A stretch of 64,000 nt of DNA from contig CAWUHX010000175.1 in assembly GCA_963922205.1 (NCBI GenBank), forward strand, positions 682,001 through 746,000. Direction: 5' to 3'. Below the pieces are notes generated by a model. The model had not been told where the DNA came from. It worked only from the letters and a program-made list of their open reading frames with translations, and searched no databases. Source of the DNA: Romanomermis culicivorax. Taxonomy: Eukaryota > Nematoda > Enoplea > Mermithida > Mermithidae. A program made the translations under genes and the position numbers. Below, one piece after another: positions 1 to 10,150 of the stretch (position 1 is the first letter of the stretch; every line of letters starts with the position of its first letter).

Positions 1-451
1 TATCATCAATCGGTGGGAGAGGATAAACATCCTTTTTCATGACCTCATTAAGACCACGAAAGTCAACGTACATCCGGTGTGACCCATTCTTCTTGCGAAC
101 CAGGATGGTGTTAGTAGCCCAGGGTGAGGTACTAGGCTGGATAATACCTTTCTCCTGGAGCGCTTTGATTTCTTGTATGATGAGGTCCTTTTCCTTGGGC
201 GTGGTGCAGTTAGGGAAACGGCGGACTGGGCGAGCCTCACCCGTGCTGATCTCGTGGTGCATGAGGTCAGTGGAACCTGTGTCCTTCTCATCAATAGCAT
301 AGAGGTCAGTGAATGCGACCAGTAGGTCGAGTCACGATGTCTTGTCCTGTGAGGAAATATCAGGAGATATCACAGCATTCGCTTCGACCCACTTTTGGTC
401 AAGAATGGTATCAGACTTGACTGCCGATCCCCGTGAGGAATCAGTGTGCAT
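1..451 (-). pseudogene. pol: Reverse transcriptase, N-terminal part (truncated by window)
   Basis: The frame shared with the upstream protease reads through MHHEISTGEARPV, GIIQPSTSPWATN, ILVRKKNGSHRMYVDFR and YPLPPIDD. These are the conserved opening blocks of Ty3/Gypsy reverse transcriptases (primer-grip region, palm motif with the first catalytic aspartate after VRKK, then YPLPPID). The polymerase copies element RNA into DNA. TAG at 452-454 and TGA at 332-334 interrupt the linker between protease and RT, so this copy cannot make an intact polyprotein without readthrough. The catalytic YxDD box lies outside the window. Confidence 0.85.
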
Positions 452-1558
452 CTATTCATGACCGATGGTCGTGTGCGGGTAGAGAACCACTGAGCCTGTA
501 CTCGGGTCTTCTACCTCTAGGGGTATGCGACCGTTACTCACAGTGCTCAGAGTACCAGCAAAATAGATGCTGCGTTGTTGTCCCAAGAGGGGCTTAGGGA
601 AGAAAGCTACCTCGGGCACGTTTGTGTAGAGTGATGGTACAGGTGCAGTAAATTGCATCAGCAAGGGAGGTTCAAGGACAATCAAGTCCTGCAAGGGCAG
701 TGCACCATGAGCAGAGGGAGGATTGTGGATGAGGCCCTCGCACGGAACCCAAAATTCCTTGAACTGAAGAAAGGATTTCTCCCAGTTCACGCTGACACAA
801 TTGAACCGTCCGAGGAAGTTCGTCCCCAAGACCAGTTCAGCTGAACAATTCTCTTGAATTTGGACCTGAATCCATTCAGAGACATCAGCCACTGTCACCG
901 TGACATAGGCAGCGCCTAGCAGTAGAATCAGAGACCCATTTGCTGCTATGGGGCGAGCCCTAGTATCTGTGAGTACTAAGTCGGGTAACTGGACCGCCAA
1001 CTTGTGATCCAGGAGCGAGAGAACCGCTCCTGTATCAACCAGAGCTTTGGCTTCCACCCAATTGTTCAGGAGAACTTTGATGTGAGGGGTCCTCATTTCA
1101 GTGGGGTAGAAGGCTGACACTACTTGACCTGGATTAGCTGTAGGGTCACCAAAACTCGACTCTGGCATATCGTTTCGCTTCGGTATCAGCAAATCGGTGC
1201 GTCGGAGCAACCCTACCAGAGCATAACCAACTGATGATTCCGGATTGGTCCGAGGAGTGGGATGAATCTGAACAGTAAGTACATGATCGGATCGCTCTCC
1301 TGAGCTCTGAGTAGCTCCTAGGGATTCAATTTCTGTCTCAGAGAGTGGTGGCACCTCTAGCACAGGAGATGTTGGTGCATCTGAATCACTAGGCTTGCGG
1401 AACCGACCCTTCTCTAGTGTAACTGGAGAATTTCCAGGTGGGGGTCGAGGACAACTTGACCCTGACCTGGCCATTAAATGATGACGACCCTCTAGAAGAG
1501 GTCCGACCCACATGATGAGGCAGCAGGCCACCCGCGCGGGTGGCTGAGAAATGGACAA
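452..1558 (-). pseudogene. Second retropepsin-like aspartic protease domain with long N-terminal linker
   Basis: A 368-codon open stretch. Roughly residues 1-150 are a Pro/Ser-rich linker without recognised motifs. A retropepsin fold follows: KALVDTGAVLSLL (DTG at about 175-177), a hydrophobic flap region, and LVLGTNFLGRF, the usual closing motif of retroviral-type proteases. It runs in frame, past two stops, into reverse transcriptase, which is the normal protease-RT arrangement of Ty3/Gypsy pol. The oddity is that another protease-like domain lies just upstream (about 1640-2070). A retropepsin cleaves gag-pol as a homodimer; one of the two domains may be non-catalytic. The same frame continues upstream through TGA 1622-1624. 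Confidence 0.7.
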
Positions 1559-1621
1559 TGTCCTTGATCTTGATCGAGACCCAGACCTGTGGGAGACCCT
1601 TGATAGTGAACGTGTGTTCTC

Positions 1622-2090
1622 TCACCAGGGTTTGACCTGATCAATCCCAGCTGCTGTCAAGAGAAGTGGCAGTTCTACCGCATTCAATAGACAGACATGT
1701 TGTTGGTAATCAAAAGTGATATTCTGGAATTGTTCTAGGAAGTCCAATCCAAGAATCAGATGGACCGGTGCCCAGAAAGGAGACGTAGTCTTACACACAT
1801 GGAGATGTATATCTACTCTCATGTGTGGCTGACGGGTTCCGGGCAACATGATCTCATACGGTCCTGATAGGAGAGTATGGAAGGCTTTCCATTGATACTC
1901 ATCAATGGGTTAAAGTTGTGATGTTGCTGGAAAGCCATCGCTGCCTTCCGACTTTCTTTAATCAAGGCCTTGTGAAGGCATTGACTAACGATGGTCCGTG
2001 GACAACCAGTGTCAAGGAAAGCCGGAGTTTCCATGGCGTCAACCAGTACGACAAAACATGGAGTGATTCTGTCTAATTGAGTCGGCACAT
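1622..2090 (-). pseudogene. First retropepsin-like aspartic protease domain, continuous with the envelope-like ORF
   Basis: After the envelope membrane segment the same frame continues into PCFVVLVDAMETPAFLDTGC, a retropepsin active-site block with DTG at 2005-2013 followed by a short hydrophobic loop. At about 1850-1880 the homology moves to another frame, where ILGLDFLEQF supplies the closing motif. Together these give one protease-length domain (about 140 residues) broken by a frameshift. Finding it downstream of a transmembrane domain and directly upstream of a second retropepsin is not the usual order. Tandem duplication of the pol protease, or capture together with the envelope, are both possible. 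Confidence 0.6.
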
Positions 2091-3954
2091 CGTTGTGCAC
2101 GTAATGAAAACTGACCCAATGTTGAACTTTCCAGAGGAGGTTCAACAGAGAGTATTGGCTAACAAACCGAACCTGTCTTTTCCGCAGGCAGTAGCTGAGA
2201 TAATAGGAGAAACCAACATAGATGAGATATCCTGTACCGGCCAACATTGCCAGGGTGATGAGGGTGTTAAAGATCAACTGCACCGGTCCACTCAGAAGAG
2301 ACTGTAAGCCCTGTATGGGATTGTGCTGTTGACTAGTAATCACATGGTTTACTTCCAGACCAACACCTTCCAGAGAGGCCTTGATGTCTGTCCCTACCCC
2401 TGTAACTTCCTGATAGAGAGAATCTGGTTGTAGGGGTAGACCAGTGGTAAAGTTTACCAACCAGTTTAAGACCGCTTCAATTTGCTCAGTTTTGTAAAGA
2501 TATTGTTTAAAGAAAGCAAAACTCGAAGGGGTCATCCCCAACTGATCGTGAAAGAGCGCAGGAGGGTCAAAGTGAGTGATGTTGAAGCGCTGTTTCCAGA
2601 AAAGTTCAAGCGGAATGTTGCTCACATGGACAGTGCCAGACTCAGTAAACCAGCCCGAGTGATTTCGGAAAATCTCCCTGAACTGATGTTCACACGGCAC
2701 TTTTGGGCTGGCAAAGTAAATGGTACCCCCAACCTGTACGGGTAGATACTTGTAACAGGTATCCCCCACTGGGTTCGAATGGTAGACATAAGTGGCGTTG
2801 ACCTTTTGACATGGCCATATTGTCAGTGCTTCACCCGCGAATTCTGCCATTAGGTCATTCCTTTGCAGAAATGCCCGGGCTCCTAGTGTAGGGTCAAAAT
2901 GAAGCAACTGCCAAGTCAGATCAAGGTGGCGTTGAGCGTGAGAGCAAAGCTCAAGCCTCATGAACCAAAAATTGTTAATTTCCGACTCTTTGATCTGCTA
3001 AGCCAGGTAGTTCAGTTTGACATTGAGGGGATCAGGACGTGAGTCCTTTGCCAATCGGAACAACCCTTTAGTCATATTAAATTTTCCATAGATTCATAGA
3101 AGAAGACCCTGATCCATCCGCACTGTGTTTAACTGAAGGTCGGGACACAACCGGAAGATGCCAGAGTGTCGCGGGATCTTCAGGGCAACTTGCAAATCAT
3201 CGATGATGATATGGTTCCCTGACACAGATGCAGTGTAATTGCCCTGAGGACAAAAATGACACTGTACTGTAAAGTTTGTTGCAGGCCAAACGATTGCCCC
3301 GTCCAGAGTAGTGCATTGACCTGCAGTGGGACTGCATCCACCTACATCTCCTAAGGTACTTAGAGCTGTAGTGCCATCCCACCAAGCAACCTGTCCCTCC
3401 TCGATGAAGAGGTTAGTCACCATCTTGCAGACGTCACTGCAGCACCATGAGTACATCACCTCCAGTGTTTGGTTAGTGTTATAAAAGCGAGAGCGTATTT
3501 CCACAAGCTTTTGTAAACCAAACACCTTCGTGCGATGTGCTAGCGTACAAGCTGCAGGCGCTAGATGCTGAGTGGTAATGATGTCTGCAGTAATGCCCCT
3601 AGATCTGAAAAAACCAGTGTTGGTGCACACCTTACAGTTTCACAAAGTGCACTTCCACGCTACAGTAGTGATTCGATCAGAACTAGGAACATACACTGTA
3701 ACATTCATGCGCTGGGGACTCAATGAAGATTTTGGTGGCTTGCATTCAACTTTTTGAGGTAGCTCAAGTGGATGAGCACTTCTTGAAAGACCAAAAAATT
3801 GGTATTGAGTAGCATGTATTGCAGAGCTCATTCCTAAGAACAGTAGTATCACAAAGGCCCAGTTTATTATGTACAAGCTATTTACAAACGGTGCTCGTAA
3901 ATATACACAAATATGTACAGTGTTCACCCCTCTGGCGGTTTCATTCTTGGTCAT
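2091..3954 (-). pseudogene. env: Envelope-like membrane glycoprotein located between gag and pol
   Basis: An ATG at 3952-3954 opens a frame with a hydrophobic signal-peptide-like stretch at about residues 28-47 ([16 protein letters not shown]), a Cys-rich ectodomain with several N-x-S/T sites, and a membrane span near 2187-2286 (LIFNTLITLAMLAGTGYLIY) followed by a basic CLRKRQ stop-transfer. This is the layout of a retroviral or viral fusion glycoprotein. Three in-frame stops (3640-3642, 3094-3096, 2998-3000) break it. Spacing of the cysteines and a DGAIVWP block recall arthropod-virus glycoproteins captured by retroelements, but this is from memory and weak. There is no stop between the membrane span and the following protease domain. 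Confidence 0.6.
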
Positions 3955-4555
3955 TGTCGTCAGATGATATCTGCTCCTCGCCAGGGAAGTTGATGACCGA
4001 ACCCCCACACGGGTGGACTTCGCGAAGAACGCCAATCTTCGGGGACTGCAGGGCGGTTTCAGTTGGGAATGGCGATGCCTCGATGGGGCTGAGGTCATCA
4101 TTGATGGTGCACAATGTCTCTCCAAAGGCATTGGCGACAGTGGGCAGCGGTTTCGCGGCGGCCACTGGTTGCTGCTGGGCAATTGCCCCCAGTGTTTGGG
4201 CTCCTGTCATTGTCATTGACGGTAACACAGCAACAACTGCTGTGGGCTGCGCGTTGCGGCTCGCCTGATCCACAGCGCGGCGGATGGCATCCACTGCTAG
4301 TGATGACGGTTTACCATCCACCAGGGTGGCGCGAATAGTTCCATCGGCGATAAACACGAGCGCTCATCAAGCAACATCGGGTCCCAATATCTGCAGCGCT
4401 GCTGGCATTGATAGCACCACATCGGCGGCTGTAAGCGCCTCAACCTCGAACAGCTCGTTGAGTAGCGCCCATGGGAGGTGCAGATACTTTTTGGCCAAAC
4501 CCGTTGACCAAACGGCCCGCATCGCATCGGTGACTGATGAGGAATCTGTAAACAA
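3941..4555 (-). pseudogene. Unrecognised ORF between nucleocapsid and envelope-like gene
   Basis: About 200 codons in one frame, split by adjacent TGA TGA codons at 4364-4369. The upstream half is predicted globular and Leu/Ala-rich (ALLNELFEVEAL). The downstream half is Ala/Pro/Val-rich and ends in an acidic tail (SSDDNDQE). Its stop codon at 3941-3943 overlaps the envelope ATG by 14 nt. No family is recognised; it could be a gag-derived or accessory protein of the element. Frame 3 relative to the nucleocapsid suggests separate translation or a lost frameshift. Confidence 0.4.
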
Positions 4556-4631
4556 GAAATCATTAAAGCCAGTGACATATAAGGATATCTGATTTTCAGA
4601 CCTGAAATGTCTGAAAAAGAAGGTAGTATAC

Positions 4632-5444
4632 CTAGCAGCCTAGCAGATTCATCGATTCCAATTGACCAATGACCTCCAACGTGGAGTCCGTGGGAATTCC
4701 AGGCTGCGGTCCTTGGGCGATAAAACAGGCCGGAGGCACCAGTGTACCTTCTGTAGGTCGATACGAGGCGACCAAGCTGACGTCGCCAGTTGTTTTCAGT
4801 GTCGTTGACGGGTTTGCATTCACTGGCGTCACGTAGTTTGGCGGCAGCGGCGGCAAAGCCGACAATGGAGTCCGTGCCGAAACCACTGCAGCAGCTGAAA
4901 ACCCAATACTGATTACACAGACAGGATAACACAGTTGTGAATGATCCGCCAGGTTTTCAGCCAGAATTTCATCATCCAGATCAAACAGATCTGGGTGAAG
5001 AAGACTGTCAGTAGCCCCTACGGCATTATTTTGCTGCAGAGGTGGCTGATATTGGTTCCCTGTCCCGTGAGGAGGTGGATTAGCATATCGCCAAAAATTT
5101 CCACTTGCCCCCTGAGGAGAGTAACCAGAATTACCAAAGTTAGTCTCACCAGGTATTGTCAGAGTCCGATGTGGGCAGGCGGTGGCCCTGTGCACTCCTA
5201 TTTGTCGGCAATGCGGACAGGGTCTGTCGCATCGGTCAGTGGGGTGTGCCCTCGTTCGACAAAAATAGCAACAGCCGGCCCTGGTGGCAGTGGTGTTGCT
5301 AGGGCCCGGGCTGTTGGGATGTTGGGCCCAGCAACTAGCCTCATTGTGGGTGCAGCGTCCATGGTAGGAGCACATCTGTAAATGTGCCCCTGATGGGCGA
5401 TTGCCAGCATTTTGGAGGCGCACCGACAGCGTCGTTGACGGCAT
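4632..5444 (-). pseudogene. Nucleocapsid region with three zinc-knuckle motifs
   Basis: This frame follows gag after a single TGA (5451-5453). It contains CSYHGRCTHNEASC, the C-x2-H-G...H-x4-C finger common in bilaterian Gypsy elements, then CYFCRTRAHPTDRC and CPHCRQIGVHRATAC, two C-x2-C-x4/5-H-x4-C knuckles. These bind and package genomic RNA. The C-terminal 150 residues are Pro/Gln/Asn-rich and low in motifs. It ends at TAG 4632-4634. In a live element this would be the C-terminal part of the gag polyprotein. Confidence 0.7.
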
Positions 5445-5450
5445 CAGATT

Positions 5451-6302
5451 TCACAGAGGTGGCGCCGTTTGCTGATCCGTAAGTCGCGCAACGTAAGTCG
5501 TAAGCCGGGATATCTCCGATTGTAGATGTCGAATCTCGTCGGATGGCATTGCCGATGGACGTTGAGTGGTGCCCCTTTGATTCGACATTGACCTGACATT
5601 GTCGGCAGTCCTTTGTTCTGAAGAGAAAACAGCATTAGATGGGGCAGTATACCTAATCTCATCCCGAAAAATCTGCGATTCTGCGTAACAAGCTGCTTTG
5701 AGAGTCTCTTCAAGAGTTGTAAACTCCCTGAACTTAATACTATCTCGAAGGACTGGTTTCAACCCTCCCAGGAAGATAGGTTTTATAATCGAATCCCTAA
5801 CGTCAGTCACGAGATCTGGATAAGCCACCCTGGACAGTCTCTTGAGGTGCTCAAGGTAGACTATCGCAGACTCAGTTGGCTTCTGCAGAGGATCTTGGAT
5901 CAACTGCTGATGCAGATCTGAGTCACACCCTACCGGAAAGTCTTTCCTTAGAAAAGCCGTGAACTCTTCGTAGTGGGTAGGCTGTCGAGTACCACTGCTA
6001 AAGTCCCGGTAGGATGCAAGAGCAGGACCTGTTAAGCAGGACTCCAGAAACGCGATTTTATATGCATGATCCATTTCTGTTACCCCTTGAAGAGTGAAGA
6101 GATGGGTCAAGTGAGATATAAAATCCATTATAGACTCACCAAAAGTGCCCGAAAAGGCAGGAGGGGCCATGAAGCTGGACACAGGAGGGTGCCTTCTGCC
6201 ATTCATAGCCTCCAGCTTCTGGTTGAGTGGTCCAAGGGCATTCTCAAATGCAGCTTGGACCTTATTCTCAATCTGTGAAGGTAGATCAACTTCTGACTCC
6301 AT
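5451..6302 (-). CDS. gag: Gag capsid-like protein (Retrotrans_gag type)
   Basis: An open frame of 283 codons begins at ATG 6302. Residues about 45-190 fit the retrotransposon gag/capsid domain: FSGTFGESIMDFISHL, a helix with CLTGPALASYRD, then FLRKDFPVG and YLEHLKRLSRVAYPD, the usual order of capsid helices. A short coiled-coil-like tail (EIRHLQSEISRLTTYVARL) precedes the stop. It would assemble the virus-like particle. It is the only undisrupted domain of the element here; the TGA that ends it is followed in the same frame by the nucleocapsid region, so the original gag was longer or used readthrough. Confidence 0.75.
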   Translation of the reverse strand: MESEVDLPSQIENKVQAAFENALGPLNQKLEAMNGRRHPPVSSFMAPPAFSGTFGESIMDFISHLTHLFTLQGVTEMDHAYKIAFLESCLTGPALASYRDFSSGTRQPTHYEEFTAFLRKDFPVGCDSDLHQQLIQDPLQKPTESAIVYLEHLKRLSRVAYPDLVTDVRDSIIKPIFLGGLKPVLRDSIKFREFTTLEETLKAACYAESQIFRDEIRYTAPSNAVFSSEQRTADNVRSMSNQRGTTQRPSAMPSDEIRHLQSEISRLTTYVARLTDQQTAPPL

Positions 6303-8129
6303 AGTTGAGGGTTGGTCTTCCTGTAAGGCGGCTAAGACTGATAATCATGCCTGTGAAGCTATTTGATCAAACTGAATAGAGAAAGAATCACTGGTCTTTT
6401 TAAAACTAGGACTGAGACGGCAGGAACATCTAGGTGTCTCTATTTTGTGAAAATGAGGTAAGTATTACTCTTGTGGTCTCGCGGCGAAGAGGCGTGGGAA
6501 TTACGAGATCATTTACGCGACCACATTTTTGAGGCTTTAACACTTGTTCTTTACAATCACTAGTGACGACTCAACAATGGGGCTAGAAAAGAACAAGGTT
6601 TTAGCCCTCAGAACGGCCAGAGAGATCGGCTGACTCAGAAGGGAATTTATCTGGTCACCTATGTACTTAAAAAGGGGGTGACCCATGTGTAAAGAGAGGG
6701 AGAATTATATGTCCCAAACTTTGAGAGAAGGAAATGGGGCTAAACCCTGTTATTTTAAACCAAAAGTAAATTAATTTTAAATGAAATGGTGGTTTCCCAA
6801 CTGAAAAGAAGGAGGGAGGACTCGTGAGTACGGATAAACCTGCCCAAAAGGGAATTTTATTTGGAGATTAAGTCTGTTGTGCTAGTTTACAAAACTTTGG
6901 ATTTGGGAGAACTGGTAACCAACAAAGTCTTACTCACCAGGAGTAGCGCGTGAAGTAGCTTAAAAATTAATAAGTAAAGGTGGACAACTTAAAGTAAACT
7001 TAGTGGGTGTAAATAGATAGGGACAAAATTAGTTTACACACCAGACTATGCAAAAGGGATGCCCTATTACCCAATTGGCCTCACTCACTAGGAGTAATTT
7101 CGATCTCTGAAAAGTGTGATGACTAGACAGGAGGTTCCCAAGGGGACAACATTTGCATGTATTTTACAACTGTGCCCAAAATGGGAATGCGCCTTTTGAA
7201 CAGAATGAGAGCTCTCCAGGAGCATTACATACAGCAGGTCACTGGGATTCCAGTCACTAAGAGAGGCTCGCTAGGTCACCAGTTGGAGGCAAGAGCACCA
7301 GGTACCAAGGTGCTATTCTGACACACTCAGTCAGTAAATGGGTGGCATGGGGGTCCTTGGCTCAGCTGTGCCGGGTGGAGGTGGGGATATGCAGGCTTCC
7401 TCCTATGATTCGAAGCGGAGCTCAAAGCATCTTGAGATAAGGGGTACAGTCTGTCTCGATCAAATGAGTGTAAAGTGAGGAGCTAAGGCAGACTCAGTTG
7501 TAATGTGTTTAGGTGGACTCGAACACTAACGCTTAGGCGGACTAGCAGCATATTATGCTGTATGGACAACCAATGGAGGTGGACTCAAGATTAAGGGGCG
7601 ACTCTAGTGCGGACATTATTAGGCCAGCAAACGAAGGAGTGTGAGTGTAAAGAATGATTACAGGGGGGTGTTTTACACTTCAGGCCCAACTGGTGGCTGT
7701 GCCCTAATTCCTGAGGAATTATTCTGGCGGGGACACTAAAGAAGATCATAGATGAGAAGGAAATTGGAGAATCTAGATGAGAAATTTACAGGAAGGTTGT
7801 CGACCCTTGCGATTGTTAGACGCAGGCAGTACTAACTGCAAATGCCTAACTGTTTTGTAAGCTGAACAACGGACCCAGCTGAGGCTGAGTGTAACCCGTT
7901 CAAACCTGCAGTTAAAGCTTTGAAGGTGGTCAAGTGCTGATCAATCAGTGCCGCTACCCAGGCGGACAACCTGATCAGTATCACGGACCAATTGCATCTC
8001 AGGTTGAGTGAACATGTTAACTGATGCTTCCCAGGCATCAGTGACACCCAAACAGAACCCTTAGACAAGAGCTGTAGGTGAGAGGGTCATATTCCAGCAA
8101 TCACCTATGACTCAAGTGGCATCTTGTAA
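6303..8129 (-). other. Putative leader and LTR (U5/R side) of the retroelement, non-coding
   Basis: No believable ORF or similarity to the coding parts. The stretch has higher G+C than the flanks on the far side of 9.5 kb and many stop codons in all frames. It lies where the 5' leader and LTR should be. Because the 3' LTR is outside the window, the LTR limits cannot be verified. Confidence 0.35.
6668..6685 (-). promoter_or_regulatory. Candidate primer-binding site
   Basis: On the minus strand the sequence TGGGTCACCCCC begins directly after a CA dinucleotide. LTR retroelements prime from a tRNA 3' end, so the site should start TGG just inside the LTR end. A good fit requires a tRNA ending GGGGGTGACCCA, which cannot be tested here. 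The distance to the gag ATG (about 370 nt) is reasonable. Other TGG sites exist, so this is only a candidate. Confidence 0.2.
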
Positions 8130-8970
8130 ACCCACAGTAACCCGGTGCTGACATCAAAAGATGTGATATTCACCACCACACACTCGGTGCTGACCTCAGG
8201 TGACTGGGATGTAAGTGCCATAGTCTCATATTGCAGTATGTACACCAAAGGTAAGAGCCTACGGCCACAGACCCCTTACGGCAACATGGAGCATCGCCGT
8301 TGCTGATGCCAGAATAGGACTGTAGAGTCTCAATCTCAAGACTGGAATAGAAACATTATCATTGCGGTTATCATTAGGTAGGGCCCTAAGGCCAGCAACC
8401 CTGCTACAGCAACACGGTGCATCGCCATTGCTGACGTCAAAACGTAATAGCTGAGTCTCAGTTATCCTACAACAATGATATGAGATGCAGTTGTTGCAGA
8501 TGCCAGATGTGCGGTTTGTAAGGCCTCACATCTCCGAACAACAACACGTAGCATTGTTATTGCTGACATTAAGGACTGGAACCCGTATACCCGATCAGTC
8601 GTAGTGCAACAACAGGAACCTCTGCTGTTGCAGACGTCAGAGATATAGTGCCGTACGGTCACCATCCCGCAATAACAGCATGTTACGTTGCCATTGCTGA
8701 TGTCAGAGGTAGAGCCGGAGGGCCGCCCACCCCTTAAAGCAACAGCAAGGGATGCAGCTGTTGCAGATGCAGGGGGCAGATACAGAGAACCAGCAACCCC
8801 TGAACGGCTACATGCTATGCAGCCATTGCTGAGGTCAGAGGCATGATCTAGCTAGTCACGCCTCAGTGCAACAGCAGCATGGGAGGTAGTTGCCCATGTC
8901 AGAGGTAGGGTCCCTAAGACACATCACCTCATAACAACAATACGGTAAGCTGTTGTTCCTGATGTCAGTG
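8130..8970. repeat. Array of about ten degenerate ~66-bp units, each a GCAACA/TGTTGC hairpin plus TGAnGTCA motif
   Basis: Units are recognisable at 8280, 8408, 8469, 8537, 8606, 8669, 8739, 8806, 8868 and 8932, spaced mostly 62-70 bp (the first interval is double). Each has a left arm such as GCAACAGC, a short loop and a right arm such as GCTGTTGC, followed by TGACGTCA, TGATGTCA, TGAGGTCA or a close variant. Arms change together in places (ACAACA with TGTTGT at 8932; GGCT with AGCC at 8806). Two weaker units near 8145 and 8200 keep only CGGTGCTGACnTCA. The array lies upstream of gag, where an LTR U3 enhancer or structured leader would be. It is too divergent for a simple satellite. Confidence 0.7.
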
Positions 8971-9880
8971 GTCACAATTGGTAAGATCATCACCATGTGC
9001 AAATACCTAGAGAGACAGAAGAGAAAGAAGACTGTACAGTAGTTGAAAAGATAATAAGAATGACCTACTGAAGGGTTGCCAACTATGATGTATGTGTGAC
9101 TGGTAAAGAAAAAAAAATTTTTTTTGGTCTGTTTTTTGTTTTTTTTTCGAATTGAAATGAAGTAAGAATGTTTGATTTAGTAGAAAGGAAAAGAATAAAA
9201 TTTTAATTAGTTTGTTTAGAAAGAAGAGAAAGTAGGTTATGAGTTTTTGTTTGATTTGATTTTTGAGATAAGAAAATTTATTGGGTGAAAAAGTTATTAT
9301 AATTGGTGTCACACATTACGTATAGATGACCAAGAAAATAAAAAGTAAAGTAAATAAAATAAAAGTTGAGGCCGAAGAGATAAGCAATGTGATCTGCTAA
9401 GTATGGTGTTATATGTGTCAACAGTATGATTTGGCTTGTTTGGCTGGAAAAATGAGCAACTTGGCGAGTGCTCAGTGAAGATAAGAAAAATTTTGAAAAA
9501 GTGTGTTGAGACAAATGCATGACACAGATAACAAATCACAACCACACTTGATGTTCAGAATCAAGAGTGGAAGGAGTACTGTATCTCATGATCGGAGATC
9601 CCAAAACCCTCAAGGGCTGTAAAACCTCTTGGGCTCTGATACTCAAGTACTCATACCCAGGTATACTGTAGTCAGAGTAGGTGCAAATCACAGTCCTACT
9701 GTAACGAAATAGCCCTATGGCGGTACAGTAACCTTTCAGCTCACAAGCAATTGAAAGCGACCCAATTTTAAAGAAAATGGAAAAAGAAAATAAAAGAAGA
9801 AAGCTCAGAGGAGATTTAGGCAGAATACTCTATTTAAACTCGACTCTGGGAAATTCCTCCTAAAATACACCGAAATGCAT
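8971..9880. other. No gene seen; A/T-rich then mixed sequence at the retroelement's outer edge
   Basis: From about 9000 to 9540 the plus strand is A-rich with poly-A/poly-T runs; the ORFs there are low-complexity artefacts. Near 9550-9740 composition becomes mixed, with an imperfect dyad around TACTGTAACGAAATAGCCC and GGTACAGTA. This could be the LTR end or flanking DNA. I see no coding signal. Confidence 0.3.
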
Positions 9881-10150
9881 CTTTTCAATATGAAAACTCC
9901 AAATTTTTCTTCCACATTTGTGGAAAAACCTCAAAAATTTTTTCCACATTCCAGATTTTTTTCCACATTATAGTGCAAATGTGGAAAAACAGGGGGTTTT
10001 TGGCACAAAAAAATTTGAAGTAGTACAAAAAATTTTGAGCATTTGTGCCAATTGGCACAAATTTTTTTACTGATCTAAGGCTGAATTTCCTTGATTTTAG
10101 TAATTTTAGGGGCTGAAAAAGCAAAATTTTCCGGCGCTTCGCGCCGAGTC
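9881..10150. repeat. Palindromic-word repeat fragments (CCACA type joined to GTGCCA type)
   Basis: The first half holds CCACATTTGTGG and several separate CCACATT copies spaced by A/T tracts, matching in inverted orientation the left end of the element at 42062. The second half switches to the word GTGCCAATTGGCAC and ends with the hairpin CGGCGCTTCGCGCCG. Two related end types therefore abut here, presumably through nested insertion or recombination. No coding content. Confidence 0.6.

Larger units (their letters stand above)
1..9545 (-). mobile_element. Ty3/Gypsy-like LTR retroelement with internal envelope-like gene (5' portion, decayed)
   Basis: Reading down the minus strand from 6302 come a capsid-type gag, a zinc-knuckle nucleocapsid, an unrecognised ORF, a signal-peptide and membrane-anchored glycoprotein, two retropepsin-like domains and the start of a Ty3-type reverse transcriptase that runs off the window edge. 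RNase H, integrase and the 3' LTR would lie beyond position 1. Most domains follow in one frame interrupted by single stop codons (5451, 3640, 3094, 2998, 1622, 452, 332) and at least one frameshift near 1850-1880, so this copy is inactive. The 5' boundary is not proven: 6303-9545 is assigned as leader/LTR only because it lies upstream of gag and carries a structured repeat array. Its higher G+C content than the flanks suits a separate origin. Confidence 0.7.

Noticed and set aside
3819..4338. Overlapping plus-strand ORFs opposite the retroelement genes
   Set aside because: Shadows of the higher-G+C minus-strand coding region without motifs of their own.
1..6302. Exogenous virus insertion in place of a retroelement
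   Set aside because: Gag, zinc knuckles, retropepsin and Ty3-type RT in order show a retroelement; only the glycoprotein may be of viral descent.
8130..8970. Hairpin array considered as a cluster of tRNA or snRNA genes
   Set aside because: Units lack A/B boxes, CCA-type acceptor stems and any known small-RNA signature.
9007..9312. Lys/Phe-rich ORF on the minus strand
   Set aside because: Low-complexity translation of poly-A/T sequence.
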